The notes under the pieces are model-generated. The model did no database searches. It was not told where the DNA came from and saw only the letters and a program-made list of their open reading frames with translations. DNA of 52,374 bases from the NCBI GenBank assembly GCA_910588095.1, contig CAJUQH010000006.1:41309-93682 (forward strand), in the 5' to 3' direction. Source of the stretch: an uncultured Eggerthellaceae bacterium. Lineage in GTDB: Bacteria > Actinomycetota > Coriobacteriia > Coriobacteriales > Eggerthellaceae. Positions 8,520 through 16,936 of this stretch are shown here, piece after piece (the stretch's first letter is position 1; the number at the start of each line of letters is the position of its first letter). The position numbers and the translations under genes are program-made.

Positions 8520-10259
8520 CTAATGCATCAGCTCCCAGCCAGCAGCGCCGTAGCCAGCATAGTACCTTAATGCCACGACAGCAGTGATGGCTTGCGTCTT
8601 CTCGATGACGCTCCCCGTTGCAAAGAAGCTAAGCAAATCGCCCTTGAGCTCTTCGCTGCATGTAGCCGCTTCGAGGTACTTGTCAAAGATGGCATCGAGA
8701 CGGCGCCTCAGGTCCGGCTTGGTATGGTACCAGTACTCTGCAGGGCCCATTTGGCGCTTCGACCGAGCCGTAAGCGCAGGGGCGACACGCGTCAGAAGAT
8801 ACCGCACGCCACCACGAACCTTCTGACCAACGCGCTGAAGGCTCGTGGATGCAACCGGGATGCCCTCTTTCTCCCAGATGAACTGCGCAGCATCAGGATA
8901 TTTGCCGATGATCCATTCCTTATAGAGATGATGGGCCTCCCTGTCATTTGCGGGGATGCTCATGCAGAAATCCAACAAGTCGACATCAAGGAATGGCGAT
9001 GCCACCTCGGTGTAGTTACGGCGGATGATATGGGTTGAGAGCGCACCGAGGAAGCCCCTGCGGAACATGAGGAATTCTTCTCGATCCCGGTAATCGTCCA
9101 TGCAAGGCACCGGCACTCGATCAAGCAAGCGCGCGGAGTACGCCCCACCATGGCCTTCGGATGCCGCCGTCTCCCCGTGCTGGATGAATGTGCCGATGAC
9201 GACATCTCCCACCTGCCCGGTGTGCTCGATGCCATACTTGCCTATATTCAAGTCGCTAAGCAGCGATTCACCCGGCCCGATGCCCGAGTACAGCCCGAGC
9301 CCGTAGTTCATTGAGATGATCCGCTCCGGATTCAGCAAATAGTGAATGTTTTCGGAAGGGCGGAACAGGAGATTGTTGCCCAGAGCCTCCGCTATCTGCT
9401 CCGATACCACTTCATCGGTATAGCCCGATTGCGAGAACGTTATGTTCAGGCAGTTCTCATACCCCATATCATGCGCAACCCAGTTAGTCATACGGGAGTC
9501 GAGGCCACCGCTCAGATCACATAGGTGCTGGACGCCATATTCTTCGTCCTTGGAGAACTCCCGTTCCACCGCCTGTCTGAAACGACGGTCCATCTCCTCT
9601 ACGACCTGCTCGTGGTTCAGGTCTGATATATCGATAAGCTGGGATTTCGGACGATAGTAATCCCTGATAGACACCTTGCCGTGCTCGATGACCGCATAGC
9701 ATCCTGGAAGGAGCCTCTTCACCTCTTGGGCATACGTCGCATCGTCGACCATAAAAGCATAGGTCAGCATAGCGTACACCGCCGCCTCATTCACGGTAAG
9801 CGGGATGCTGTTCTCCCGCAAAGCCTCGAGGATGTAATTCACCTGCGAGCCAAAGCAGAAGCGCCCCGCACCGTCGGCATAATAGAAGACTGAATTATCA
9901 CCGCAATGGCTCGTGTAGGCTATCCATCGTCGAGTTCTCTTCTCATACAACGCACCTGAGAAGGGGCCGCGGAAATCCGCAAAGAACGTATCACCTCGGC
10001 GCAAATACGCATTAATTATCAGCTGAGGCATCGCATCAACGGCATATTCGGCGAAAAGTTCGCCTTTATTCAGAAGGGCCCCTTCCGCCATGATGATGAA
10101 GCGGTCGTCCTCATAGAACGCCTTGTCTGCCATGAAGCGGTCAAGGGTGTTGCGCGCATAATGCAGCCCACCGGATTGACGGCTTTCGCAGACACACCCC
10201 TCATTACGGACGTTGTCCAACGTCGCCGCACCCATATTCCCAAAGAAGAATCCTGGCAT
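8520..10259 (-). CDS. Asparagine-synthase-like amidotransferase lacking the N-terminal catalytic Cys
   Basis: 579 aa, two-domain AsnB architecture. The C-half has the ATP pyrophosphatase loop LCDLSGGLDSRMTNW and the usual synthetase core. The N-terminal Ntn-glutaminase-like half begins MPGFFFGN, so the obligatory Cys after the initiator is absent; it may use ammonia or another nitrogen donor. I chose ATG 10259 because GGTGGGG lies ~8 bases upstream and the aminotransferase stop is just ahead; a TTG at 10283 is in frame. Asparagine-synthase homologues in O-antigen loci (WbpS, WbtH) turn sugar uronates into uronamides. The diacetamido-uronate genes beside it make that the best guess. A lasso-peptide or free-asparagine role fits the context less well. 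Confidence 0.7.
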   Translation of the reverse strand: MPGFFFGNMGAATLDNVRNEGCVCESRQSGGLHYARNTLDRFMADKAFYEDDRFIIMAEGALLNKGELFAEYAVDAMPQLIINAYLRRGDTFFADFRGPFSGALYEKRTRRWIAYTSHCGDNSVFYYADGAGRFCFGSQVNYILEALRENSIPLTVNEAAVYAMLTYAFMVDDATYAQEVKRLLPGCYAVIEHGKVSIRDYYRPKSQLIDISDLNHEQVVEEMDRRFRQAVEREFSKDEEYGVQHLCDLSGGLDSRMTNWVAHDMGYENCLNITFSQSGYTDEVVSEQIAEALGNNLLFRPSENIHYLLNPERIISMNYGLGLYSGIGPGESLLSDLNIGKYGIEHTGQVGDVVIGTFIQHGETAASEGHGGAYSARLLDRVPVPCMDDYRDREEFLMFRRGFLGALSTHIIRRNYTEVASPFLDVDLLDFCMSIPANDREAHHLYKEWIIGKYPDAAQFIWEKEGIPVASTSLQRVGQKVRGGVRYLLTRVAPALTARSKRQMGPAEYWYHTKPDLRRRLDAIFDKYLEAATCSEELKGDLLSFFATGSVIEKTQAITAVVALRYYAGYGAAGWELMH

Positions 10260-10264
10260 CGCGC

Positions 10265-11413
10265 TCACCCCACCAACTTGCAACTGAGTGCATTAGCAAC
10301 CAACTGCTGAGCGGCAGCATCGATATCCGGCCCGCATGGGAGGCTGAGAACCGAACGGCAGAGCAGGGCCGCTTGCTCGCCAGAGCAGGGGACGCAACAC
10401 CTCTGGAACGCCCCCTGGGCGCTCATCGGCTTGGGATAGTAGACCATGGTGGGGATGCCCTGGCCCGTCAGCTCCTCCTGCAGCGAATCGCGGTTGCAGC
10501 TATCGGGCAGCTGAATGGTGTACTGCGCCCATGAGCTTCGGAAACCCGCCGGAACTTCCGGCAAGGCGACGCCCTCCTCAGGCAGCCCTGCTGAGCGCAG
10601 CAGGTCGTTATAGGCGGCCGCAACTTTATTCACTGCATCGAGCTCATAATCGATGAATGCGCTTAGCTTCACCTGCAGGATAGCCGCCTGAACAGTATCG
10701 AGGCGACTGTTCATGCCGATGCGCACATTGTCGTACTTCATCGTGCCCTTGCCATGCACCGCATAGCTGCGGATGAGCGCCGCCCATTCATCGCTATCGG
10801 TGAATACGGCTCCTCCGTCGCCGTAACAGCCGAGGGGCTTCGCCGGGAAGAAGCTCGTCGTGGAGATATCACCGAACGAGCACGCCATCCTACCGTCGAT
10901 GGAGCCGCCGAAGCCCTGCGCCCCATCTTCCAGAAGAAGCAAGTCATGACGATCGCAAACGTCACGGATGGCAGAGTAATCAGCCGGCAACCCGAAGAGG
11001 TCGACCGCAACGACCACACGGGGACGCAACCGACCTTCCTGCTCGACGGCCAAGACCGCCTTCTCAAGTTTTGAGGCATCCAGGTTGAAGGTTCGGCCGT
11101 TCACGTCGACGAAGACCGGCGTAGCGCCTACCGCAGGCACCACCTCGCCGCTTGAGAAGAACGTGAAATCCGGCACGAAGACAGCATCACCCCGCCCGAC
11201 ACCCCATGCCATGAGTGCCAGCTGGAGTGCATCGGTGCCATTGCCGCACGTGATGCAATGCTTGACGCCAACATAATCGGCAAGCTGGCTCTCCAGCTCC
11301 TGCACGAGGATGCCACCGATGTAGCGTCCGCCCGCCAGCACTGCCGACACTGCAGCATCGATATCGGGCTGCAGCCGACCGTATTGAGCCTGCAAATCCC
11401 TAAACTGCATCAT
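10265..11413 (-). CDS. wbpE: WbpE-like UDP-3-keto-sugar aminotransferase
   Basis: PLP enzyme of the DegT family, 382 aa. It reads close to WbpE/WlbC: HCITCGNGTDALQLAL, EDGAQGFGGS, then TSFFPAKPLGCYGDGGA with the Schiff-base Lys and NSRLDTVQAAIL. In that family it aminates the 3-keto group of UDP-GlcNAc-3-keto-uronate. The tandem ATGs at 11413 and 11410 follow GAGG by about 7 bases and overlap the FemAB-like gene's TAG by up to 14 bases, implying translational coupling. With the dehydrogenase (16937-18256) and the Gfo/Idh oxidoreductase (12909-13985) it supplies three of the four steps to UDP-2,3-diacetamido-2,3-dideoxyglucuronate. Confidence 0.82.
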   Translation of the reverse strand: MMQFRDLQAQYGRLQPDIDAAVSAVLAGGRYIGGILVQELESQLADYVGVKHCITCGNGTDALQLALMAWGVGRGDAVFVPDFTFFSSGEVVPAVGATPVFVDVNGRTFNLDASKLEKAVLAVEQEGRLRPRVVVAVDLFGLPADYSAIRDVCDRHDLLLLEDGAQGFGGSIDGRMACSFGDISTTSFFPAKPLGCYGDGGAVFTDSDEWAALIRSYAVHGKGTMKYDNVRIGMNSRLDTVQAAILQVKLSAFIDYELDAVNKVAAAYNDLLRSAGLPEEGVALPEVPAGFRSSWAQYTIQLPDSCNRDSLQEELTGQGIPTMVYYPKPMSAQGAFQRCCVPCSGEQAALLCRSVLSLPCGPDIDAAAQQLVANALSCKLVG

Positions 11414-12377
11414 CACCCAACCTCGCAATCTTCTGCTTGGCCTCCGCCAGCACCACTTCCGGATTGAACACCTTCCGAATGCGAAAATACAGCTTCGGCT
11501 CAGCCCCGTACTCCCGGAACGACCGAGCTATCCGCTTGATCATGGAACCCTCAAAATCATAGGCGAGTCCCTTCTCATGGGCGATTTTAATGCTCTCCCA
11601 TACCAGCATGCTGTAAGTGTCCAACCGCTGGAAATCCGGCATGCTACCCCCTAGCAGAAGGTAAACGGCGCGGTCATCCCACACAAGGAACGCCAAGCTC
11701 GCGATATCGCCATCGGGCGTCTCCATATACACGGCCTCGCCAGCGCCATGGCCGACGATGGCAGCATGCAACCTCAGCCATAGCTCTTTAGAGAACGGGC
11801 AGGGCAGTCCTTGCTTCGCGAATATCTTCTCATGCTCCGCATAGAACGTCTCAGGGTCGAGGCCCTTACGCAGCGACCCGTTCCGGCCTCCCTTGCGGAT
11901 ATCCCTTCTATGCCCGCTTGAAAGGGCGGCCTCGACCGCATTGATATCAGAAGTGTCATCGATCACATAGGTATAGCGAGGGATCGCCTCGTAGCCGTTC
12001 CAATGGAAGGGGCTCCAATTGCTGAAGGAGTGATGATACTGCTGCTCGTAGACATCGACCCCAAGGCCCTCGATGAACGCGCATGCCTCATCGACGATCT
12101 TCTCTTCGGCCTTCTGGCGCGAGAGCGGGGTCGAGTTCGCCCCATGCGAGAAGATGAGGCCGTTGTTCTGCGTCAACGGCGCCTTCGTGATGTAGCGCAA
12201 TCCCGCGCGGTCCTCCATGTAATACGGCATTGCAGCCACGATTTCATCGCCATGGCGGCATAGCCATACATCCCACGCATCCTCTCCGCAAATGGCATCC
12301 ATCCACCATGGCTGAGAGAATATGGGGGCCAAATTCTTCTCGCAGAACCGTTGATATGCCTCCTTATCAACGTTCAT
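11400..12377 (-). CDS. FemAB-like GNAT acyl/aminoacyltransferase
   Basis: 325-residue cytoplasmic protein with the fold pattern of FemAB-like GNAT proteins (Acetyltransf_6). FSQPWWMDAI sits near the N-terminus, SGHRRDIRKGGRN mid-protein, then IASLAFLVWDDRAVYLLLGG and a helix-rich GLAYDFEGSMIKRIARSF. Related proteins in exopolysaccharide loci modify sugars or attach amino acids from aminoacyl-tRNA. The start ATG at 12377 has GGAGGT 5 bases before the ATG and overlaps the acyltransferase stop by 11 bases; a longer open frame upstream lies within that gene. The modification it makes cannot be told from sequence. Acylation of an amino sugar made in this operon is the simplest proposal. Confidence 0.65.
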   Translation of the reverse strand: MNVDKEAYQRFCEKNLAPIFSQPWWMDAICGEDAWDVWLCRHGDEIVAAMPYYMEDRAGLRYITKAPLTQNNGLIFSHGANSTPLSRQKAEEKIVDEACAFIEGLGVDVYEQQYHHSFSNWSPFHWNGYEAIPRYTYVIDDTSDINAVEAALSSGHRRDIRKGGRNGSLRKGLDPETFYAEHEKIFAKQGLPCPFSKELWLRLHAAIVGHGAGEAVYMETPDGDIASLAFLVWDDRAVYLLLGGSMPDFQRLDTYSMLVWESIKIAHEKGLAYDFEGSMIKRIARSFREYGAEPKLYFRIRKVFNPEVVLAEAKQKIARLGDDAV

Positions 12378-12909
12378 AATCCACCTCCCATTGGCGCACG
12401 TCGCCAATCTTCCTGCCCGGCACGCCAGCATAGATGCCATAGGGCTCCGCATCCTTCGTAAGGACGCAACCAGCGCCGATGACGGCACAGCGGCCCACCG
12501 TTACACCGGGTAGGATAGTCGCATGCGCTCCTATCCATACCTCATCCTCGATATGGATGTCCGCCTTCTTCGTCAGACGGTCGGCAACGTAGGCGTACGC
12601 ATTGATTTCCTGTCCGTTATTCGCACAGCTGTCGCAAACGCACGTGACATTCGGGGCGATAGAAACGTTGCTGCCGATGTACACATGCACATCGGCAGGC
12701 ATGTTCGGCACCACCGTGAACCCCATATTGGCGAAAGACGAATCATCAGCGAAAACGACGCCGATACTCCTCAGGCAGGCGCGCCGGACATGCGCGTCAG
12801 GATAGTACGTGGCGAGGAGCTTCCGAAAGCGCAGCGGGATCTCATTGACCGATGCTATAAGTTCCTCCGTGCTCAAGTCCATCAGCTCAGAGAAAGAGCG
12901 CTTCGCCAT
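12367..12909 (-). CDS. Hexapeptide-repeat acyltransferase (possible WbpD role)
   Basis: 180-aa left-handed beta-helix transferase. The first ~65 residues are helical and unrelated to the helix repeats. Hexapeptide turns follow (MPADVHVYIGSNVSIAPNV, EDEVWIGAHATILPGVTVG, CAVIGAGCVLTKD), ending in YAGVPGRKIG as in LacA/WbbJ-type enzymes. Its ATG overlaps the Gfo/Idh stop by one base (TAATG) and its own 3' end overlaps the FemAB-like gene. The place in the operon between the oxidoreductase and the WbpE-like aminotransferase suggests it N-acetylates the 3-amino uronate (the WbpD step). The architecture is closer to maltose/galactoside-type O-acetyltransferases, so O-acetylation remains possible. 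Confidence 0.72.
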   Translation of the reverse strand: MAKRSFSELMDLSTEELIASVNEIPLRFRKLLATYYPDAHVRRACLRSIGVVFADDSSFANMGFTVVPNMPADVHVYIGSNVSIAPNVTCVCDSCANNGQEINAYAYVADRLTKKADIHIEDEVWIGAHATILPGVTVGRCAVIGAGCVLTKDAEPYGIYAGVPGRKIGDVRQWEVDYER

Positions 12910-13985
12910 TAAAACTCACCTGCCATGTCAGAGCTGGCGAAGCCATCGAGCGGCAGACTCACCGGCCGACCGGTCTTCTGGCTCTTGTAGATGGCAAGCA
13001 CCATTTCAAGCGCATTGCGACCGGCCACCGCATCAACATAAGGTGCGCGGTCGTTCTTAATGGCATCGACGACATCGGCATAGAGCGCCGTATGGCCATT
13101 GCCGTAGACGTTCGACGTCTGCTCCTCAAGCCCCTTGTTCGCCTGGTCATCCGCGGTCTCGTCCACGAAATCCCATACGTCGATGTTGTTGGTCGATGTG
13201 CCGCCCACCTTCACCGTGCCATCCTCGCCGAACAAGTACAACGTCTCCTCAAGGTTCTGCGGGTAGACATTGGTAGTGCCCTCGATGGTGCCGATGGCGC
13301 CGTTGGCGAACTTCACCACCGCCATGCCGGCATCCTCCGCCTCAAGGTAATCATGGAACTGCTGGCGTGTGACGCCGAAGACCTCAACCACCTCGTCGCC
13401 CATCATCCATCGCAGCAGGTCGATACCGTGGATGCATTGGTTCATCAGACAGCCGCCGTCTTGCTCCCAGGTGCCGCGCCAAGGCGCCTGATCGTAATAG
13501 CCGCGGTTGCGGTTCCAGCGCACATGAATGGAACCATGAGAGAGCCTGCCGAAGCGGCCCGCCTCGAGTGCCTCGCGCATCTTCTGCACAGCCACGTTGA
13601 AACGGTTCTGATGGCAGGCTGAAACCTTGACGCCTTTCGCCTCCGCCCGGCGGATGATCTCATCGGCATCAGCCATTGACATAGCCATGGGCTTCTCGAT
13701 GATGACGTTCTTGCCGGCGTCGATGCAGTCGAGCGCTATGCGCGCGTGCTCGCCGCTCTCTGTGGCGATGGCAACCAACTCAATCTCGGGATGCTCTTCC
13801 AACATCTGCCGGTAGTTTCCATAGCGCGCCGCCTCCGGAAAGCTGCCGCAGCCGGCCTTGTCCAGCATGACATCAAACTTCGAGTCATCAATGTCGCACA
13901 TGGCGATGAACTCAAGGCCGTTGTTAGCGACGGCCTTCACGTGGTTGACCGCGATGCGGCCGCAACCGATGAGAGCGTATCTCAT
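12909..13985 (-). CDS. Gfo/Idh/MocA oxidoreductase, UDP-GlcNAcA 3-dehydrogenase-like (WbpB/WlbA role)
   Basis: 358-aa NAD(P)-dependent oxidoreductase. MRYALIGCGRIAVNHVKAV is the Rossmann loop, IIEKPMAMSMADA is the EKP signature, and NQCIHGIDLLRWMMG holds the conserved His/Asp region. The family oxidises C3 of UDP-GlcNAc-uronate in WbpB/WlbA pathways, which matches the adjacent dehydrogenase and WbpE-like aminotransferase. Start ATG 13985 has GGAG 4 bases ahead (the hexamer ends CCAT); ten more residues are open upstream without family resemblance. The first ~11 codons resemble a truncated fragment at 16850-16933, which suggests this gene once followed the UDP-sugar dehydrogenase directly. Confidence 0.83.
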   Translation of the reverse strand: MRYALIGCGRIAVNHVKAVANNGLEFIAMCDIDDSKFDVMLDKAGCGSFPEAARYGNYRQMLEEHPEIELVAIATESGEHARIALDCIDAGKNVIIEKPMAMSMADADEIIRRAEAKGVKVSACHQNRFNVAVQKMREALEAGRFGRLSHGSIHVRWNRNRGYYDQAPWRGTWEQDGGCLMNQCIHGIDLLRWMMGDEVVEVFGVTRQQFHDYLEAEDAGMAVVKFANGAIGTIEGTTNVYPQNLEETLYLFGEDGTVKVGGTSTNNIDVWDFVDETADDQANKGLEEQTSNVYGNGHTALYADVVDAIKNDRAPYVDAVAGRNALEMVLAIYKSQKTGRPVSLPLDGFASSDMAGEF

Positions 13986-14060
13986 ATGGCTCCAAACACC
14001 CTTCTGCAGTATCAAAACGCCTTTGCCAGTTCCCTTGCACGCGCAAGGCCCTTCCTTCGA

Positions 14061-15317
14061 TTATGGATGTGAATCGAAGTATTCGGGGCACCGCTCGACG
14101 AAACTCATATAATCACTCAACTGCCCAACGAAGACGACGGTGTCCGCATCCGACTGCGCGATTCGTTCTTCAAGGGCCTCTTCACCCTTGACCTTGGAGT
14201 GAAGGTCAACACAGTTATAAACCGTGCCAAACGATTGCGCCAGCACCCACCTGAAGGCATCACCGAAAGAATCACTGATGAGCAGGACATCATCCTGCCC
14301 GTCCTCGTTCACGATAACCGTGTTACTATCACCGCCATACCAAGATGCATAGAAGTTGAATTCCGCCTCCAGCGGGTATTCGCCGAACATCTGCCCGTCT
14401 CCCGCTGTAACCCATCCTGTCTCCCCACTCACGACGCGCAGCGTCGACATGTCGAACCTCGGTTCGTCCGCAGGATAATCCATGAGCATGAGGCCCTGCC
14501 GAGCGCTTTGCCCATTGAAGATTGGCCCTTCGATCCGACCATCCACCCAGACGCTGCGTGCTTGCGGCATCGCCTGCGACAAGCCCTCATACGCCCTTAG
14601 CGCGCCATAGCCGTTCCAGTGCCCGTCAGTATGGTAGAAATCGCGCATGAACTGGCTCGGTTCGTCATAGGCCGCAATGGAGAGGAACACGTTAGAGCAC
14701 CCTCCCCAGCTTTCCCGCAGTAAATCTTCCACCTTTTCGGCATCAAGAGGGTCATTCACCAGCCTCGAAGAGGGGAACAGGGCGGAAAGAGCCCAGCTAT
14801 CGGGGATGACAACATGAAAATCTTTGTCGAGGTGGGCATCGGCGAACCTTGCAAGGCCCTCAGCAAACGCCCTAAGGCCCGCACGCACCTCTTCGGTATC
14901 GCGCATGGGCAGACCGGCAAGAGCGTCGTATTCAGGCAGATAATAAACACGACTGCCGTAATAGGTCGGATAGAATCCCCACCCGAACAAGCTATCGGAC
15001 GCCGCGATGGCACCCCTCTGCAGCGCCGCATTCCCCAGCAACGCCGACGCCTTCGCTGGCACGAAATTACCAATCTCGGTCGTAAGCGCATCCTGGAAGG
15101 AGCCGGACGCGAACCCATGGAGCGTGGCCTGCGCCCGCAGGTTCACATCAGAGCCACCGCCGGAAAGGTAGGTCGCCTCCTCCGCGCTCAGCCATGCCGG
15201 CAAACCCATGTGAAGCACCCGCTGGGAGCAGAAGAGCACAGCTGGAGCCAACATCACGATGCCGATAACGGCCGCAAAGAGCATGTTCCGCAGCCTCAAC
15301 AGCCCCCCCCTCACCAT
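14061..15317 (-). CDS. DHHW/AlgX-like SGNH-fold partner of the MBOAT acyltransferase
   Basis: 418 aa with one N-terminal membrane anchor (MLFAAVIGIVMLAPAVLF) and a large extracytoplasmic domain. YHTDGHWNGYGAL corresponds to the DHHW/AlgJ-AlgX signature, and LLISDSFGDAFRW is the SGNH-type nucleophile block with the Ser. Proteins of this class receive acetyl groups from an AlgI/DltB-like MBOAT and pass them to the polymer. Its ATG overlaps the MBOAT stop by one base, so the two are co-translated. The exported glycan of this operon is the likely acceptor. Biochemical role is inferred from family and pairing. Confidence 0.8.
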   Translation of the reverse strand: MVRGGLLRLRNMLFAAVIGIVMLAPAVLFCSQRVLHMGLPAWLSAEEATYLSGGGSDVNLRAQATLHGFASGSFQDALTTEIGNFVPAKASALLGNAALQRGAIAASDSLFGWGFYPTYYGSRVYYLPEYDALAGLPMRDTEEVRAGLRAFAEGLARFADAHLDKDFHVVIPDSWALSALFPSSRLVNDPLDAEKVEDLLRESWGGCSNVFLSIAAYDEPSQFMRDFYHTDGHWNGYGALRAYEGLSQAMPQARSVWVDGRIEGPIFNGQSARQGLMLMDYPADEPRFDMSTLRVVSGETGWVTAGDGQMFGEYPLEAEFNFYASWYGGDSNTVIVNEDGQDDVLLISDSFGDAFRWVLAQSFGTVYNCVDLHSKVKGEEALEERIAQSDADTVVFVGQLSDYMSFVERCPEYFDSHP

Positions 15318-16837
15318 CAGAACTGGAAGTAGATAAAGGGGTTGTAGCCACCGGAGACGATGGACATGCAGCTCATAACAAGGATGGCGAACAGCGCCAC
15401 GTCACTCGCCACGTTGACCGCCGCGCATATGCGGGCGCGGGCCGGCTGAGCCCCCTCAGGAATGACAATCTCGCACGGCGGCACGAAATCGTTGCCCTTC
15501 TCCGGCGCAGCCACGATGCCTGCGGCCGAATCGCCACCAGCCCACGCTTGAAAGCGCTTGCGAATCCAAGGGAAAATCGGCGTAGAACCCACAATGAGGA
15601 TGGGCAGTAGCGAAACGTAGCTCCATGATTGCAGCTCCCACAACGTCGAAGTGCCCGTGAAACCGTATGCGCCGAACACGCCGAAGGCCCAATCTGCCAC
15701 GTTGTGCAGCCCGCTTACCGCGAACAACAGCCAGCCGAAGAAGAACGTGATGATGCACCACAGATGCCCAAATGCGCTCGGAAGCTTCTCAAGTACCTTC
15801 AGCAGGAAGAGCTTCTCAGCCATCAGCAACACACCATAATACAGGCCCCATAGAAGGAAGTTCCACGCCGCGCCATGCCAAATGCCAGTCAGCCCCCAGA
15901 CGATCATGATGTTGAGCATCCACCTCGGCACCGACACCCGCGACCCGCCCAACGGGATGTAGACGTAATCGCGGAAAAAGCCGCCGAGCGTCATATGCCA
16001 ACGCCGCCAGAACTCCGTAACCGATTTTGAAGTATACGGATAGTTGAAGTTACGCGGGTAGTCGAAGCCCATCATCTTACCCAAGCCGATGGCCATATCG
16101 GAGTAGCCGGAGAAATCGAAGTAGATTTGGAAGGTGTACGCCAGCACACCCGAGAAGCATCCGATGAAGCCGATGGCCTCAGCCGGCTGAGACAGCAGCG
16201 AGTTGGCCAAGATGGCGACAGTGTTCGCCAGCAGCACCTTCTTCCCCAGTCCGATGACGAACAGGCGCAAGCCCTGCGCGAACTTCTCTAGCGTGACCGT
16301 ACGATTGTCTATCTCGGCCTCTATCTGCGAATAGCGCACGATGGGGCCTGCCACCAGCTGCGGGAACATAGCGATGTACATGCCGAGGTACAGCACGTTC
16401 CCCTGCGATTGCACCTTCCCGCGGTACACGTCCACAATATAGCTGATGGCCTGCAGCGTGAAGAACGATATGCCGATGGGCAGAGCCAACTGCAAGTCGA
16501 CGAGGAATCCCTCGCCCAACACCCGGTTCACGTTCGCAGCGGCGAACGTCTCGTACTTAAAGAGCCCCAAGATGCCGATGTTGACCACTAGTGCAACGAT
16601 AAGCGCACCAAGCCGCGGGCGCTTTGTCTGGAAGCGGTCTATGACAAGCGCCATCAGCCAGTTGACGATGATGGAGCCAATCATCAGGAAGACGTAAATG
16701 GGCTCGCCCCATGCATAGAACAGCAAGCTGAACAGCAGCAGCACGACATTTTTCGCTGGCCGCCAAGGAATGATGAAATAAACCGCCAAGAAAAGCGGCA
16801 GGAACGCGAAGAGAAAGACACTGCTTGAGAAAACCAT
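15317..16837 (-). CDS. MBOAT O-acyltransferase (AlgI/DltB family)
   Basis: Polytopic membrane protein of 506 aa that carries acetyl (or another acyl) groups across the membrane for polymer O-acylation. N-terminal VFSSSVFLFAFLPLFLAVYF and YAWGEPIY are typical AlgI openers. FWRRWHMTLGGFFRDYVYIP and TGIWHGAAWNFLLWGLYYG carry the conserved acyltransferase residues, including the catalytic His. It is upstream of and overlapping with the DHHW partner gene. The two form a self-contained module sitting between the UDP-sugar dehydrogenase and the Gfo/Idh gene, with a truncated Gfo/Idh fragment at its upstream boundary, so the pair may have been inserted into a pre-existing operon. Confidence 0.92.
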   Translation of the reverse strand: MVFSSSVFLFAFLPLFLAVYFIIPWRPAKNVVLLLFSLLFYAWGEPIYVFLMIGSIIVNWLMALVIDRFQTKRPRLGALIVALVVNIGILGLFKYETFAAANVNRVLGEGFLVDLQLALPIGISFFTLQAISYIVDVYRGKVQSQGNVLYLGMYIAMFPQLVAGPIVRYSQIEAEIDNRTVTLEKFAQGLRLFVIGLGKKVLLANTVAILANSLLSQPAEAIGFIGCFSGVLAYTFQIYFDFSGYSDMAIGLGKMMGFDYPRNFNYPYTSKSVTEFWRRWHMTLGGFFRDYVYIPLGGSRVSVPRWMLNIMIVWGLTGIWHGAAWNFLLWGLYYGVLLMAEKLFLLKVLEKLPSAFGHLWCIITFFFGWLLFAVSGLHNVADWAFGVFGAYGFTGTSTLWELQSWSYVSLLPILIVGSTPIFPWIRKRFQAWAGGDSAAGIVAAPEKGNDFVPPCEIVIPEGAQPARARICAAVNVASDVALFAILVMSCMSIVSGGYNPFIYFQF

Positions 16838-16849
16838 GCCGCCGTACCT

Positions 16850-16933
16850 CTATGAACGGGGCACCGTCAACGAAGCGCAGAGACCACAGGCCCCTGGCGC
16901 AATATGACCGCAGCCGATGAGCGCGTATTTCAT
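16850..16933 (-). pseudogene. Truncated Gfo/Idh oxidoreductase fragment (N-terminus only)
   Basis: A 27-codon frame starts with ATG 3 bases after the UDP-sugar dehydrogenase stop. It reads MKYALIGCGHIAP, the exact N-terminal Rossmann motif of Gfo/Idh sugar oxidoreductases, then runs into unrelated residues (GACGLCASLTVP) and stops at 16850. It resembles the start of the intact gene at 13985 (MRYALIGCGRIAV) but is not identical. It is too short to be functional. I read it as the stump of an oxidoreductase gene broken when the MBOAT/DHHW module arrived or when the region recombined. Confidence 0.75.
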
Positions 16934-16936
16934 GGG

